64,000 nt of DNA from Chelatococcus asaccharovorans (GTDB lineage Bacteria; Pseudomonadota; Alphaproteobacteria; Rhizobiales; Beijerinckiaceae). A program made the position numbers and the translations under genes. The stretch lies in NCBI RefSeq assembly GCF_003201475.1, contig NZ_QJJK01000001.1:756501-820500 (forward strand), given 5' to 3'. Positions 15,900-24,272 of the stretch are shown one piece after another. The first letter of the stretch is position 1, and the number at the start of each line of letters is the position of its first letter. Below the pieces are notes generated by a model that saw nothing but the letters and a program-made list of their open reading frames with translations, did no database searches and had not been told where the DNA came from.

Positions 15900-16682
15900 G
15901 CTTTGATCGGCCAGCGCCGCCGGCGTTCCCTCAAGCCACCGCGTGAGGAACGCCTCAAGCCAGGTGGCCACCGCGCCGTCATACATGAACCGGCCGCTAT
16001 GGTGGAGCCGCGCTTCCTGTGCGCCCGGGAGAGCGAGCCGCTCCACGGCGCGTGTCGTCCAACGGTAGACCATCGCGTGCGTGACCTCCGGATGGAACTG
16101 GAAGCCGAAGGCGGCCGGACCAACCTGGATGGCCTGGATGGGAAAGTCCGCACCCGTCGCGAGGACCGATACACCGGCGGGATCATCGAGCCCCTCGCGG
16201 TGCCATTGATAGACATGGGACGGCCAGGGCACGCCGAGGCGGCTCGCTAAATCCTCGCCGGCAAAAGTGGGGTGAATCGGGAAATAGCCGATCTCCGCCC
16301 GGCCCTCGGCATGGCCCGCGACGCGGCCGCCCATATGCTTCACCAGCATCTGGGCACCGAGACAGAGACCGAGGAAGGGCTTTCCCTCACGGAGGACGCG
16401 GCCGATCCAGTCGATCTCGTCGCGCAGCCAGGCTTCGTCATCATTGGCACTCATCGGCCCACCGAAGATGATCGCCCCGTCATGGCCTGCGAGCGTCTCG
16501 GGTAATGGATCGCCAAACCGCGGGCGGCGGATATCCAGCGCATGCCCTTGGGCGGCGATCAGACGCCCCACCCGCCCGGGAGAGGAATGCTCCTGGTGCA
16601 GGATCACAAGAACCGGCTGCTTCGCCCGCTCAACGGGCTCCGGCGTGCGGATTACCTCCAAGCGGGTGGCCGTATCGTGCAT
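15870..16682 (-). CDS. Class I glutamine amidotransferase-like protein (GMP synthase-like domain)
   Basis: A 270-residue protein with the class I amidotransferase triad: the nucleophile Cys in FLGLCLGAQM (about 103-112), and His and Glu in FQFHPEVTH (about 195-203). IIFGGPMSAND is the usual oxyanion strand. It has no synthetase domain, so it is either a free glutaminase/gamma-glutamyl hydrolase-like enzyme or a partner subunit. The N-terminal about 20 residues are not conserved. ATG 16680-16682 is used. It is followed upstream by the TerB-like gene with an 18 bp gap, so the two probably form an operon. Confidence 0.85.
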   Translation of the reverse strand: MHDTATRLEVIRTPEPVERAKQPVLVILHQEHSSPGRVGRLIAAQGHALDIRRPRFGDPLPETLAGHDGAIIFGGPMSANDDEAWLRDEIDWIGRVLREGKPFLGLCLGAQMLVKHMGGRVAGHAEGRAEIGYFPIHPTFAGEDLASRLGVPWPSHVYQWHREGLDDPAGVSVLATGADFPIQAIQVGPAAFGFQFHPEVTHAMVYRWTTRAVERLALPGAQEARLHHSGRFMYDGAVATWLEAFLTRWLEGTPAALADQSSARDRDRRA

Positions 16683-16700
16683 GTCTCAGCAAACCTCATG

Positions 16701-17183
16701 CTACTCAGGGGAAGAGCGGCGCAGGCCGGCGACGACCGTCTCATCGAGGTCGAGCAGGCGGGCCAGCCGCCAGATCAAGTCATCCTCAAGCTCGCGCACC
16801 TCGCCATCGGCCTGCGCCAGATCCCACGCCAGATGAAGAAGGCGCGTTCGCGCTGCAACGTCAAGGCGGCGACGCAGCGGCGTGATCAAAATCTGCACAT
16901 CGGCGTTGCCCCGGTCTGCGAGATCGCCCTGCACCGCGAGGGCCTCTGCATCCGCCGCCGTAAGAGCAAATTCGTCCCGAAGCATGGTCTCCAACCGCGC
17001 CCATTCGGCTGGAACGATGATGCCGTCAATGCGGGCGACATGCACGAGCAAAGTCGCGAGAGCGAGGCGCCCATCGCTGTCCGCGGCGCTGGTCTCCCCA
17101 TCGTCGGCGCCACCCACGCGCTCGGCGAGTTCGCGCACCAGCGCAACGAGGGACAGAGGACTATGGGGCGAGGCTCTTGTCAT
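16701..17183 (-). CDS. TerB-like (tellurite resistance/DUF533-type helical) protein
   Basis: A 160-residue helical protein with the TerB pattern: ALATLLVHVARIDGIIVPAEWARLETML (about 41-68) and LLHLAWDLAQADGEVRELEDDLIWRLARLL (about 115-144), where the acidic IDG and ADGE turns bind metal in TerB. No other ter gene is nearby, so a tellurite role is not implied; many such proteins are general membrane-stress factors. ATG 17181-17183 was chosen. Confidence 0.85.
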   Translation of the reverse strand: MTRASPHSPLSLVALVRELAERVGGADDGETSAADSDGRLALATLLVHVARIDGIIVPAEWARLETMLRDEFALTAADAEALAVQGDLADRGNADVQILITPLRRRLDVAARTRLLHLAWDLAQADGEVRELEDDLIWRLARLLDLDETVVAGLRRSSPE

Positions 17184-17444
17184 CCGCAGGCGATCCCTAG
17201 GGCAAATCCGGCCCGGATCGCGCCATCCTGATCCAGACCATTGAATTTGCTCGTCTATTCTAAACGGAGCAAGCCCGCAAGAGACGGGCGTGCTTTAGCT
17301 CGCCAAGAACCGCGTGGCAACCGCTCCGGTCATCGATCACCGTTTCTCGTTCAGCCGACAACAATCACAGCAAGAAAGGTGCCAGCTTCGTGCAACATCG
17401 GAGGAATGATGTGAATCGCGACCGGCGGTCGACGCCGGACGCTT

Positions 17445-18158
17445 TCAGCGACCGGTGGCCTGGCGCCATGCCGCGTAATCAACCTGCGTCTGGGGATCGG
17501 TCGGCGGATAAAGACCGAGGATCGACCTACCCTTGAGCACCTCGCCCTGCACGAAATCCTCGAAGGCGGTCATCTCCACCGCCTCAGTGGCGATCTCGTC
17601 GGCGAGATGGGCGGGAATGACGATCACACCTTCGCCGTCGCCCACGACGACATCCCCCGGAAAGACCGCGACATCCCCGCACCCGACCGGCACATTGATA
17701 TCGAGCGCCTGGTGATGGGTCAGATTGGTCGGCGCGGAGGGGCGATGGTGGTAGGCCGGGATGGCGAGTGCGGCAATATCGGGGCTGTCGCGGAACCCCC
17801 CGTCGGTGACCACGCCGGCGACCCCCCGTATCATGAGCCGCGAGACCAGAATGGCACCGGCCGATGCCGCCCGGGCATCCTTGCGGCTATCAAAGACCAT
17901 CACCGCGCCGGGCGGGCATTCTTCCACGGCCTTGCGCTGCGGATGGGAGCGATCGCGGAAGACCTCGATCGTGTTCAGATCCTCGCGCGCCGGGATGTAG
18001 CGGAGCGTGAAAGCCTCGCCCACCATGTTCTCGCCCTTGAACTGCAAGGGGCTCACATCCTGGATAAACTGGTTGCGCAATCCCCGCTTGAACAACGCCG
18101 TGCTCAACGTGGCTGTGCTCACGGATTTCAGTTTCTGGCGGGTTTCTGCAGACAGCAT
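17445..18158 (-). CDS. RraA-like / HMG-aldolase family protein
   Basis: A 237-residue protein of the RraA family. The substrate-site motif is AGVVTDGGFRDSPDI (Arg-Asp around residues 134-135), and GDVVVGDGEGVIVIP (about 182-196) is the other family block. Members are either RNase E inhibitors or, as class II pyruvate aldolases, cleave 4-hydroxy-4-methyl-2-oxoglutarate or decarboxylate oxaloacetate. In this catabolic setting an aldolase or decarboxylase is more likely. ATG 18156-18158 has GGAGAAG upstream, which favours it over a start 16 codons earlier. It is separated from the cupin gene by 328 bp of palindromic DNA. Confidence 0.85.
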   Translation of the reverse strand: MLSAETRQKLKSVSTATLSTALFKRGLRNQFIQDVSPLQFKGENMVGEAFTLRYIPAREDLNTIEVFRDRSHPQRKAVEECPPGAVMVFDSRKDARAASAGAILVSRLMIRGVAGVVTDGGFRDSPDIAALAIPAYHHRPSAPTNLTHHQALDINVPVGCGDVAVFPGDVVVGDGEGVIVIPAHLADEIATEAVEMTAFEDFVQGEVLKGRSILGLYPPTDPQTQVDYAAWRQATGR

Positions 18159-18324
18159 CGGCTTCTCCGGCTTGGCATAAATGTTTGGATGCCCGTGAGG
18201 CGTCACTCCCGCCCGCGATAATGAGCGAGAAGGACGCCGAAGGCCACAGCCGGGCGACCATTTTGCCGCAAATTTGTCTGATGTCTGATAAATCGCCGCA
18301 GCTGCCGAGGTCGGACCTGTCCGC

Positions 18325-18431
18325 CTAGAGCAAGTCCGTCTTTTGCGGACTTGCTCCGCTCAAAAAATGACGAGCAAATTCACCGGCTTAGATGGCATCA
18401 AACGATTCCATCTAAGCCGGATTTGCTCTAG
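18325..18431. repeat. CTAG-bounded double-hairpin palindromic module
   Basis: The block begins with CTAG (18325-18328) and ends with CTAG (18428-18431). Inside are two hairpins. The first is GAGCAAGTCCG (18328-18338) pairing with 18346-18356. The second has CCGGCTTAGATGG (18383-18395) pairing with 18408-18420, flanked by GAGCAAAT/ATTTGCTC. The outer CTAGAGCAA ends also pair. It fills the gap between the RraA-like and cupin genes and is the same class as the modules near 51 kb. Confidence 0.75.
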
Positions 18432-18432
18432 A

Positions 18433-18462
18433 CATAATCCGACCGGAGTGAAACGAGGATCG
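18433..18462. repeat. 30 bp dispersed repeat shared with 50893-50922
   Basis: Positions 18433-18462 are the exact reverse complement of 50893-50922. Both are directly attached to a CTAG-bounded palindrome. At 50880-50924 the sequence forms a hairpin with AGCATAATC/GATTATGCT ends; here only one arm survives, so this copy is a truncated version. Confidence 0.8.
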
Positions 18463-18486
18463 CCGGCCTGATGGCTGATCGCCGCT

Positions 18487-19038
18487 TTAGGGGCCGCGCA
18501 CCGCATCCATGAGCACGCCCATCAGCAGCGCCGGCTCATCGTCGAGATTGACCCACGCATGGTTGGTGCCGCGCTGGATCACCACATCGAAGGGCTTCAA
18601 CTCCGTCTCCGCGTCATCCAGCACCAGCAGCACCCGGCCCTTGAGGAGCATGATGTAGTCGAGGGTGTGCGACTTGTGCATCGCGGGGTGACGGGTCGTA
18701 TCGACGCGCAGATGGGCTGCCCCCATGCGGGCGAAGGCAGCCGCCGCGGCCCGTTCGGCAACCTCGGGATCCTCGTTGGACACCGTCCTGGGGCCGAGTT
18801 GGAAGAGACGGAAGACGGTGCCACCCGCGGGCGGCTCGAGCTGGACCGGCCAGGCCGCATCATCGAGGGTGTCGAGTGAAGGCGGATTGCCTTCGGTTGC
18901 CCACAGGTTGATCAATCCGCGTCCTGGACCGGACAAGAGGATATGCGGAGCGGGCGCATCCGTCAGAATGCGCGAGCGGCCGTTCTCCGCATTCGCCGTG
19001 ATGATCCGCCGGAACGGCGGCAATGGTTCCGTACTCAT
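18487..19038 (-). CDS. Cupin-domain protein
   Basis: A 183-residue protein with one cupin barrel at the C-terminal half: MHKSHTLDYIMLLKGRVLLVLDD (about 118-140) gives the first motif with His and Glu-equivalent positions partly changed, and FDVVIQRGTNHAWVN (about 146-160) gives the second with its His. The ligand set is reduced (His-x-His missing one member), so metal binding is uncertain. It lies 9 bp after the acetoacetate-decarboxylase-family gene in the TetR-headed operon. Similar stand-alone cupins occur in catabolic operons for aromatic and heterocyclic acids. Confidence 0.82.
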   Translation of the reverse strand: MSTEPLPPFRRIITANAENGRSRILTDAPAPHILLSGPGRGLINLWATEGNPPSLDTLDDAAWPVQLEPPAGGTVFRLFQLGPRTVSNEDPEVAERAAAAAFARMGAAHLRVDTTRHPAMHKSHTLDYIMLLKGRVLLVLDDAETELKPFDVVIQRGTNHAWVNLDDEPALLMGVLMDAVRGP

Positions 19039-19047
19039 CTCGCGTCC

Positions 19048-19860
19048 TCAGGTCAGGCGGCGCTGATCCGACAGGTCCTTGCCGCCGCGCGTCTCTGTGA
19101 TGACAGCGCCGCGCGCCTCCAGTATCGGGAGCGCTGCCAGTGCGCGCACAATGTGGAACTGCGTGGGCATATCGGCCCATTGCGTGTCGTGGATCGTCAC
19201 CCTGCCCTTGGCGTGGAAAGCCCCGATGGTACGTTGCTGGCTTGCCCCGGGGGGCGTATGGCAGGCATAGGCGATGTCGGCTTCGCCCCACTGTCCCGTC
19301 GCGGGCACATATTTGTAGTGCAGCGTGCCGCCGGCCGCCGGGCCCGACAGAGGCGCGAGAGAGGCCTCTTCGATCGCATCAAGCTCGATGTCGATGAAAC
19401 GATGGCCGAGCCAGGCGGCGCCATGAAACTCCCTGCCCTGGAAGACGCGCGGCTCGGGAATCTCCGCATAGAGCTTGGCGAAACCAAGCTCATCGCGTCC
19501 CGTCAGGATCGGATCTGCCAGGTTTTCCCAAAGAACTGCGAGGAAGAGGCCCGTGACTTCGTCGACGGTGCCCCTGTAAGTCACGGGAAACTTGACGCCG
19601 AGCGTGTTGTATCCACGCCCCGCAAGCCATTCCAGTTCGGTGAAATACTGCAGCTCGATCGTCACTACGGGCTCATCCGCGAGCGAGAACCCGGGCGGCA
19701 ACAGATTGCGGAGAAGCGCCGCATCCGTCAGGTAGCTCACGGCGACCGAACGCTTGCGCGGCGTATTCGTCCAGTCGAACGGGCGGCCATCCGGGCCCTG
19801 GCGCGGTCCGGCACTCGGACCGAAGCCATAGGGCATACGATACATCAAGCCTTCCGTCAT
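19048..19860 (-). CDS. Acetoacetate decarboxylase family protein
   Basis: A 270-residue protein with the ADC-like fold: LLPPGFSLADEP (about 54-65), the FPVTYRGTVDEVTGLFLAVLWEN strand region, and DELGFAKLYAEIPEP (about 123-137), whose Lys aligns with the Schiff-base Lys of acetoacetate decarboxylase. Family members include decarboxylases and also aldolase-dehydratases acting on keto acids. It starts two bases after the FAH-family stop. Acting on a keto acid released by that enzyme would make sense, but this is inference. Confidence 0.82.
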   Translation of the reverse strand: MTEGLMYRMPYGFGPSAGPRQGPDGRPFDWTNTPRKRSVAVSYLTDAALLRNLLPPGFSLADEPVVTIELQYFTELEWLAGRGYNTLGVKFPVTYRGTVDEVTGLFLAVLWENLADPILTGRDELGFAKLYAEIPEPRVFQGREFHGAAWLGHRFIDIELDAIEEASLAPLSGPAAGGTLHYKYVPATGQWGEADIAYACHTPPGASQQRTIGAFHAKGRVTIHDTQWADMPTQFHIVRALAALPILEARGAVITETRGGKDLSDQRRLT

Positions 19861-19861
19861 G

Positions 19862-20890
19862 CTACGCCGCCGTCTCTGGGGGATCGGCGGGGAGAAAGCG
19901 CTGGTCGATGGCGCCGAAGATCGACCGTCCCTCGCCGTCGAACATCTCGATGCGCACCGTATCGCCCGGCTGCATGAAGGGTGTCGCGGGCTTGCCTGTC
20001 TGAATGGTTTCGATCATGCGCAGTTCGGCGATGCAGGAATAGCCGACGCCCCCCTCATCCACGCGCCGGCCGGGGCCGCCATCCTCGCCGCGGTTGGAGA
20101 CCGTGCCAGAGCCGATGATGGTTCCCGCCGAGAGCCGGCGGGAGCGCGCCGCATGGGCGATCAGCGTGCCGAAGTCGAACGTCATGTCGAGGCCCGCATC
20201 AGGCTTGCCGAATGCGACGCCATTGAGCCAGCTATGAAGCGGCAGATGGAGGCGTCCATCCTGCCATGCCGGCCCCAGCGCTTCGGGGGTGACGGCCACC
20301 GGCGAGAAGGCGGAAGCGGGCTTGGACTGAAAAAAGCCGAAGCCCTTCGCCAGTTCGCCTGGAATGAGATTGCGCAGCGATACGTCGTTGCACAGCATGA
20401 CGAGCCGGATCGCCTTGAGCGCCTCCGTGCGGCTGGCGCCGAGCGGCACGTCGTCGATGATGACGGCAATCTCGCCCTCGAAGTCCACGCCCCATTCGGG
20501 ATCCGGCAAGGTGATCGGATCATGCGGGCCGAGAAACGCGTCGGAGCCACCCTGGTACATCAAGGGATCGGTCCAGAACGAGGCCGGCAGTTCCGCCCCG
20601 CGCGCGCGCCGGACCAGCTCGACATGGTTTACATAGGCCGACCCGTCGGCCCATTGGAAGGCGCGCGGCAGCGGCGACGCGCAGGCCGCGGCATCGAAAG
20701 CAAAGCCGGCTTCCGTTCCGCTCGCCAGTCGGTCGGAGAGTTCCTGCAACCGTGGTGCTACCTCGGCCCAGCGATCGAGCGCCGCCTGCAGGGTCGGCGC
20801 AATAGGGCCTGCGTCGACGGCCCGGCGAAGGTCCGCAGAGACGACGACCAAGCGGCCGTCGCGCCCGTCCGCGAGACTGGCGAGCTTCAC
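19862..20890 (-). CDS. Fumarylacetoacetate hydrolase family protein (long form)
   Basis: A 342-residue FAH-family protein. The metal site is visible in WGVDFEGEIAVIIDDV (about 133-148, with the E-x-E pattern) and the Asp in CNDVSLRNLIPGE (about 167-179); FGFFQSKPASAFSPVAVTP is the active-site lid. The enzyme hydrolyses or decarboxylates a 3-acyl-pyruvate-type C-C bond. It starts with GTG whose last bases overlap the amidohydrolase stop (GTGA), so translation is coupled. Length and motifs match the homogentisate-pathway-like branch, not the short YcgM type. Confidence 0.88.
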   Translation of the reverse strand: MKLASLADGRDGRLVVVSADLRRAVDAGPIAPTLQAALDRWAEVAPRLQELSDRLASGTEAGFAFDAAACASPLPRAFQWADGSAYVNHVELVRRARGAELPASFWTDPLMYQGGSDAFLGPHDPITLPDPEWGVDFEGEIAVIIDDVPLGASRTEALKAIRLVMLCNDVSLRNLIPGELAKGFGFFQSKPASAFSPVAVTPEALGPAWQDGRLHLPLHSWLNGVAFGKPDAGLDMTFDFGTLIAHAARSRRLSAGTIIGSGTVSNRGEDGGPGRRVDEGGVGYSCIAELRMIETIQTGKPATPFMQPGDTVRIEMFDGEGRSIFGAIDQRFLPADPPETAA

Positions 20891-22296
20891 GACACATCCC
20901 CTTTCGTGGCGCGTGCCAATTCCGAGCCATAGGTCGCCCGGGTGGCCGTCTGCCCCGTCCGTTGCATGGCCTCGGCGAAAGCTGCGGCGAGGTGATCCGA
21001 CGACGCCTGCGCGCGTTCTCTCACGGCCGCGACATCGACACCGACGAGCCGACCGTCGCGCTTGCGTGCCTGCCCCGCCACGAAGACGCTGTCGATGTCG
21101 GACGGCCGCACCTGGAGGACAAGCGATGCTAGCGGATCGGCCGTGCGCGGCGCATGATGAATGCCGTCCTGCCGGACCGTGATGATATCCGCCTGCTTAC
21201 CGACCGCGAGCGAACCGACCTGCGTATCGAGGCCGATGGCCCGCGCGCCGTCGATGGTCGCGAAGTCATAGACGTCGGCGACCTTCAGATCGATCTCGGG
21301 CGGCATCCGGCCGGCATCCAGGACCTTTTGATTGTCCATCGCCCGCGCCGTCTGCAGCGCGATGCGCATCTGCGCGAACATGTCGCCGGAGTAGTCCGAG
21401 ACGATATCGATGCCGAGCGTGGGGCGCAGACCCACCGCGAGCGCCCGGTTGGTGACGGGAATGCCCATGCCCATCTGCAGCTCCGTCTCCGGCGTGATGC
21501 TGAGCGCCCCGCCGCTGTCGGCAATGGCCTTCAACTCGTCGTCGCTCGACGCGTTGCAATGCACATGGAGCATGCGGGGACCGAGCAGACCGGCCTGCGC
21601 CAGGCGCGCGACGCTGTCGGGCGTCGAGAGCGTGCCCATATGCATGGTCAGCGGGATGTCGAAATCGCGCGCCACGGCAATTTCATCGGCGGTATGCGCG
21701 ACCGGGATGAGATTGAACTCCGTCAAGGCCACGCCCATCGTCACCAGGGCACTGGCCGGCCGTGCGCGGAAACGCGCGTCGAAGAACTGGCGGGCATGCC
21801 TCACACGGGCGTCGTGATCGAGGAAGCTGCGCGGCTCGGACGGCACGTCATAGAAGCCGTAATAGAACTGGCCGCGTATGCCGGAACGGTCCAGCCCCTC
21901 GATGCCGGCATCGGCATGTTCGGGCGTGCGCATGATGTGGCAGAAGTCGCAGATCGTCGTGATACCGGCGTCAAGCGCCTCGAGCGCGCCGGCATAGGTG
22001 CTGATCCAGACATCCTCCGGCCGATAGGCCGTCGCATAGCCGAGCCGGATGAAGCGGATATACTCCACCAGGCTCCAGTCGGCGGCGACGCCGCGAATCG
22101 ACGTCTGCCAGATATGCCGATGCGTATCGACGAAGCCCGGCGCCACCAGCATGCCGGCAACATCGATGATCTCGGCATCGGCAGCATCGATCGACGGGCC
22201 AATGGCGGCGATGATATCGTTCTCGATCAGCACGTCCGCCGGCACGCGGGGACCGCCAACCACCTGCCCGCCCTTGAGCAAGATCCTCTTCGACAC
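20887..22296 (-). CDS. Metal-dependent amidohydrolase (ATZ/TRZ/SAH-deaminase type)
   Basis: A 469-residue protein of the amidohydrolase superfamily subtype that deaminates or dechlorinates heterocycles. The metal ligands are VDTHRH (His59, His61), HMGT (about residue 217), HVHCNAS (about 242) and the Asp in GIDIVSD (about 293). It is likely the first catabolic enzyme of this operon, acting on a ring amine or amide that the divergent importer brings in. GTG 22294-22296 is chosen because GGAGAG lies seven bases upstream; a TTG at 22315-22317 would give a longer form. It follows the TetR gene by 23 bp. Confidence 0.87.
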   Translation of the reverse strand: MSKRILLKGGQVVGGPRVPADVLIENDIIAAIGPSIDAADAEIIDVAGMLVAPGFVDTHRHIWQTSIRGVAADWSLVEYIRFIRLGYATAYRPEDVWISTYAGALEALDAGITTICDFCHIMRTPEHADAGIEGLDRSGIRGQFYYGFYDVPSEPRSFLDHDARVRHARQFFDARFRARPASALVTMGVALTEFNLIPVAHTADEIAVARDFDIPLTMHMGTLSTPDSVARLAQAGLLGPRMLHVHCNASSDDELKAIADSGGALSITPETELQMGMGIPVTNRALAVGLRPTLGIDIVSDYSGDMFAQMRIALQTARAMDNQKVLDAGRMPPEIDLKVADVYDFATIDGARAIGLDTQVGSLAVGKQADIITVRQDGIHHAPRTADPLASLVLQVRPSDIDSVFVAGQARKRDGRLVGVDVAAVRERAQASSDHLAAAFAEAMQRTGQTATRATYGSELARATKGDVS

Positions 22297-22319
22297 TGCT
22301 GGTCTCTCCAGTTTCAACG

Positions 22320-22976
22320 TCAGTCGACAGGGCCGGCAGGAGGAGCCTGCATTCCGGCCCTCATGAAGGCGATGGCGTAGCGCAGCGCCCCTTCGGGGTC
22401 GGACAGGCTGAACTCCTTGCCGAAGACAGGCTGCAGCCGGCCGTTGTCGGCGCGGATATAGAGCATCGCCCCGTAAACGCAGGCGACGCGCCAGAACAGT
22501 TCTTCCGTCGAAAGCTCCGGGCAGGCCTTCGCGATCGCATCGGCAAAAGCCCGCGCCACCTCGTCGTAGGCCTGGAACAGGATCCGCTTGACCTCGGGAT
22601 TGGGATCCGTGGACGCACGGCCAGAGAGCAGGCGAAACGCACGCTCGCCGTCATCGCGCGGCTTGCGCAGGGTGGGCTCGATGAAAGCGCGCAGCACCAC
22701 CTCGACGTCGGGGCGCCCGTTGCCGGAAGCCGCCATCGCCTCCTTGATCTTGGCGATGCGCTCTCTGTTCATCGGCTCCAGTCGGCGATGGAAAACCGCC
22801 TCGAGCAGGCGCTCCTTCGAGCCGAAGTGGTAATGCACAGCCGCCGTATTGGCGCTCGCCTCCTCCGCGATCATCCGTGTCGGGACGTTGCTGTAGCCAC
22901 GCTCTGCAAACAGACGCTCCGCGACGTCCATCAACCGCTCGCGCGTATCCGATGCGACGTCCTGAACCTGCTTCAT
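22320..22976 (-). CDS. TetR/AcrR family regulator
   Basis: A 218-residue repressor. The N-terminal helix-turn-helix covers residues 11-56 (ERLMDVAERLFAERGYSNV then TRMIAEEASANTAAVHYHFGSKERLLEAV). The C-terminal ligand domain resembles the TetR_C_33/CecR type (FRLLSGRASTDPN). ATG 22974-22976 follows a strong GGGAGGAAA site. It heads the leftward catabolic operon and faces the importer operon, so it probably controls both from the 105 bp between them, with a pathway substrate as inducer. Confidence 0.92.
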   Translation of the reverse strand: MKQVQDVASDTRERLMDVAERLFAERGYSNVPTRMIAEEASANTAAVHYHFGSKERLLEAVFHRRLEPMNRERIAKIKEAMAASGNGRPDVEVVLRAFIEPTLRKPRDDGERAFRLLSGRASTDPNPEVKRILFQAYDEVARAFADAIAKACPELSTEELFWRVACVYGAMLYIRADNGRLQPVFGKEFSLSDPEGALRYAIAFMRAGMQAPPAGPVD

Positions 22977-23081
22977 GCGATTTCCTCCCTGTGCGATGGA
23001 TAATGCAGTCAACTGATTAAAGCAAGCGCTTGACACAATCGCAAAAGTCCGTTTGTCTGCGCCGCACATAGGGAGGAATCA
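22977..23081. promoter_or_regulatory. Divergent promoter region with palindromic operator candidate
   Basis: This gap separates tetR and the importer gene. CAAGCGCTTG (23023-23032) is a perfect 10 bp palindrome, and the TTGACA at 23030-23035 that overlaps it is a consensus -35 for the rightward operon. A TetR dimer on the palindrome would block that promoter. The AGTCAACTGATT stretch at 23007-23018 may be a second half-site. No clear -10 is seen. Confidence 0.55.
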
Positions 23082-24194
23082 ATGACAATTCTCAAGCGCC
23101 ACCTGGCCGCGCTCGCCTTCGGGGCCATCCTGGCTGCGGCCGGCCAGGCCAATGCGGCTGAGCCGGTCAAGCTCGGTGTGATCAACCCGATCAAGACACT
23201 TGTCGGCAAACAGAACCTCGAGGGCGCACAGCTCGCCGCCGAGATGATCAACCAGGACGGCGGCATCCTCGGCGGTCGCAAGATCGAGCTCGTTACCTAC
23301 GACACCAACTTCTCACCACCCGAGGGTGTGGCCGCGCTTCAGCGTCTCCTGACCCAGGACAGGGTGAAAGTCGTCGCGGGCGAGATCTCCAGCAGCGTCG
23401 CGCTGGCGGCCATCCCGGTCATCGAGGGCGAGGACGCGATCTTCATGGCGGCGGTGCCGAAGCATCCGGACGTGACGAAATCCGGATACGATAAGATTTT
23501 CCGGATGAATACAACGACAGCACAGGATGCGCAGTCGTTTGACACCTTTCTTCTGGAGACGGTCAAGCCCGCGAAGGTTGCTATCCTTGCCGAAAACAGC
23601 GACTTCGGCCAGGTGACGATCAACCAGATGAAAAAGCTGTTCGGCGACAAGCTCGTCTACTCCGATACATTCGGCATGCAACAGAACGATTTCGCGGCAA
23701 TGTCCACGAATGCGCGTTCCTCCGGCGCAGACACCATCTGCATCGTCGGCTCGAACATGGAGCAATACGGCAATATCCTGCGCTCCCTGTCGGATCTCGG
23801 CTTCAACGGCAACCGCTGCCTGATGCCAGGTGTCCTCAATTCGCAGGGCGTCCAGATCGCCGGTGCGGCGGCCGAGAAGGCCTTCAGCGCCGACATCTAT
23901 GTCCCGTCGATCGACAATGCCTTCAACAAGCGTTTTGTCGCCGCTTTCGAGAAGAAATTCGGCCGCAAGCCCGAGAAAATCGAAGTCCTCGGCTTCGAAT
24001 CGATCTGGATCGCCGCCAAGGCAATGGACAAGGCCGGGACGGCCGATGACACCACCAAGATCGCCAAGGTCATCCATGAGGGCAAATGGGAGACGCCGCG
24101 CGGCGAAGTCACCTTCGACAAGAATGGGCAGGCCTCCAGCGGCGAGCTCATCCGTCTGGTCGTCAAGTCTGGCGAGATCGTCGTCAACCGCTAA
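23082..24194 (+). CDS. Branched-chain-amino-acid-type ABC substrate-binding protein
   Basis: A 370-residue periplasmic protein. A signal peptide runs to AANA/AEP (cleavage near residue 25). The mature start VKLGVINPIKTLVGKQNLEGAQLAAEMINQDGGILGG is the LivJ/LivK pattern. Such proteins bind amino acids, amides, urea or aromatic acids. It is the first gene of a five-gene importer operon with a strong AGGGAGGAAT site. Co-control with an amidohydrolase operon suggests a nitrogen-containing or acidic heterocycle as ligand, but this is inference. Confidence 0.93.
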   Translation: MTILKRHLAALAFGAILAAAGQANAAEPVKLGVINPIKTLVGKQNLEGAQLAAEMINQDGGILGGRKIELVTYDTNFSPPEGVAALQRLLTQDRVKVVAGEISSSVALAAIPVIEGEDAIFMAAVPKHPDVTKSGYDKIFRMNTTTAQDAQSFDTFLLETVKPAKVAILAENSDFGQVTINQMKKLFGDKLVYSDTFGMQQNDFAAMSTNARSSGADTICIVGSNMEQYGNILRSLSDLGFNGNRCLMPGVLNSQGVQIAGAAAEKAFSADIYVPSIDNAFNKRFVAAFEKKFGRKPEKIEVLGFESIWIAAKAMDKAGTADDTTKIAKVIHEGKWETPRGEVTFDKNGQASSGELIRLVVKSGEIVVNR

Positions 24195-24215
24195 TCGTCT
24201 CTGACATTCCAAAGC

Positions 24216-24253
24216 CGGCGGGAGGACGCGCGTCACGCGCCTCCTCCCGCGGT
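24216..24253 (+). terminator. Hairpin between substrate-binding and permease genes
   Basis: GCGGGAGG...CCTCCTCCCGC (24218-24250) forms a long GC-rich stem with GCGCG/CGCGC inside. It has no T run. Such hairpins after a binding-protein gene usually protect the upstream mRNA and lower expression of the membrane genes. Confidence 0.5.
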
Positions 24254-24272
24254 TGCACGTCGGAACCAATCG

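Noticed and set aside
16701-17183. Tellurite resistance operon
   Set aside because: Only a TerB-like domain is present; no terC, terD, terE or terZ nearby.
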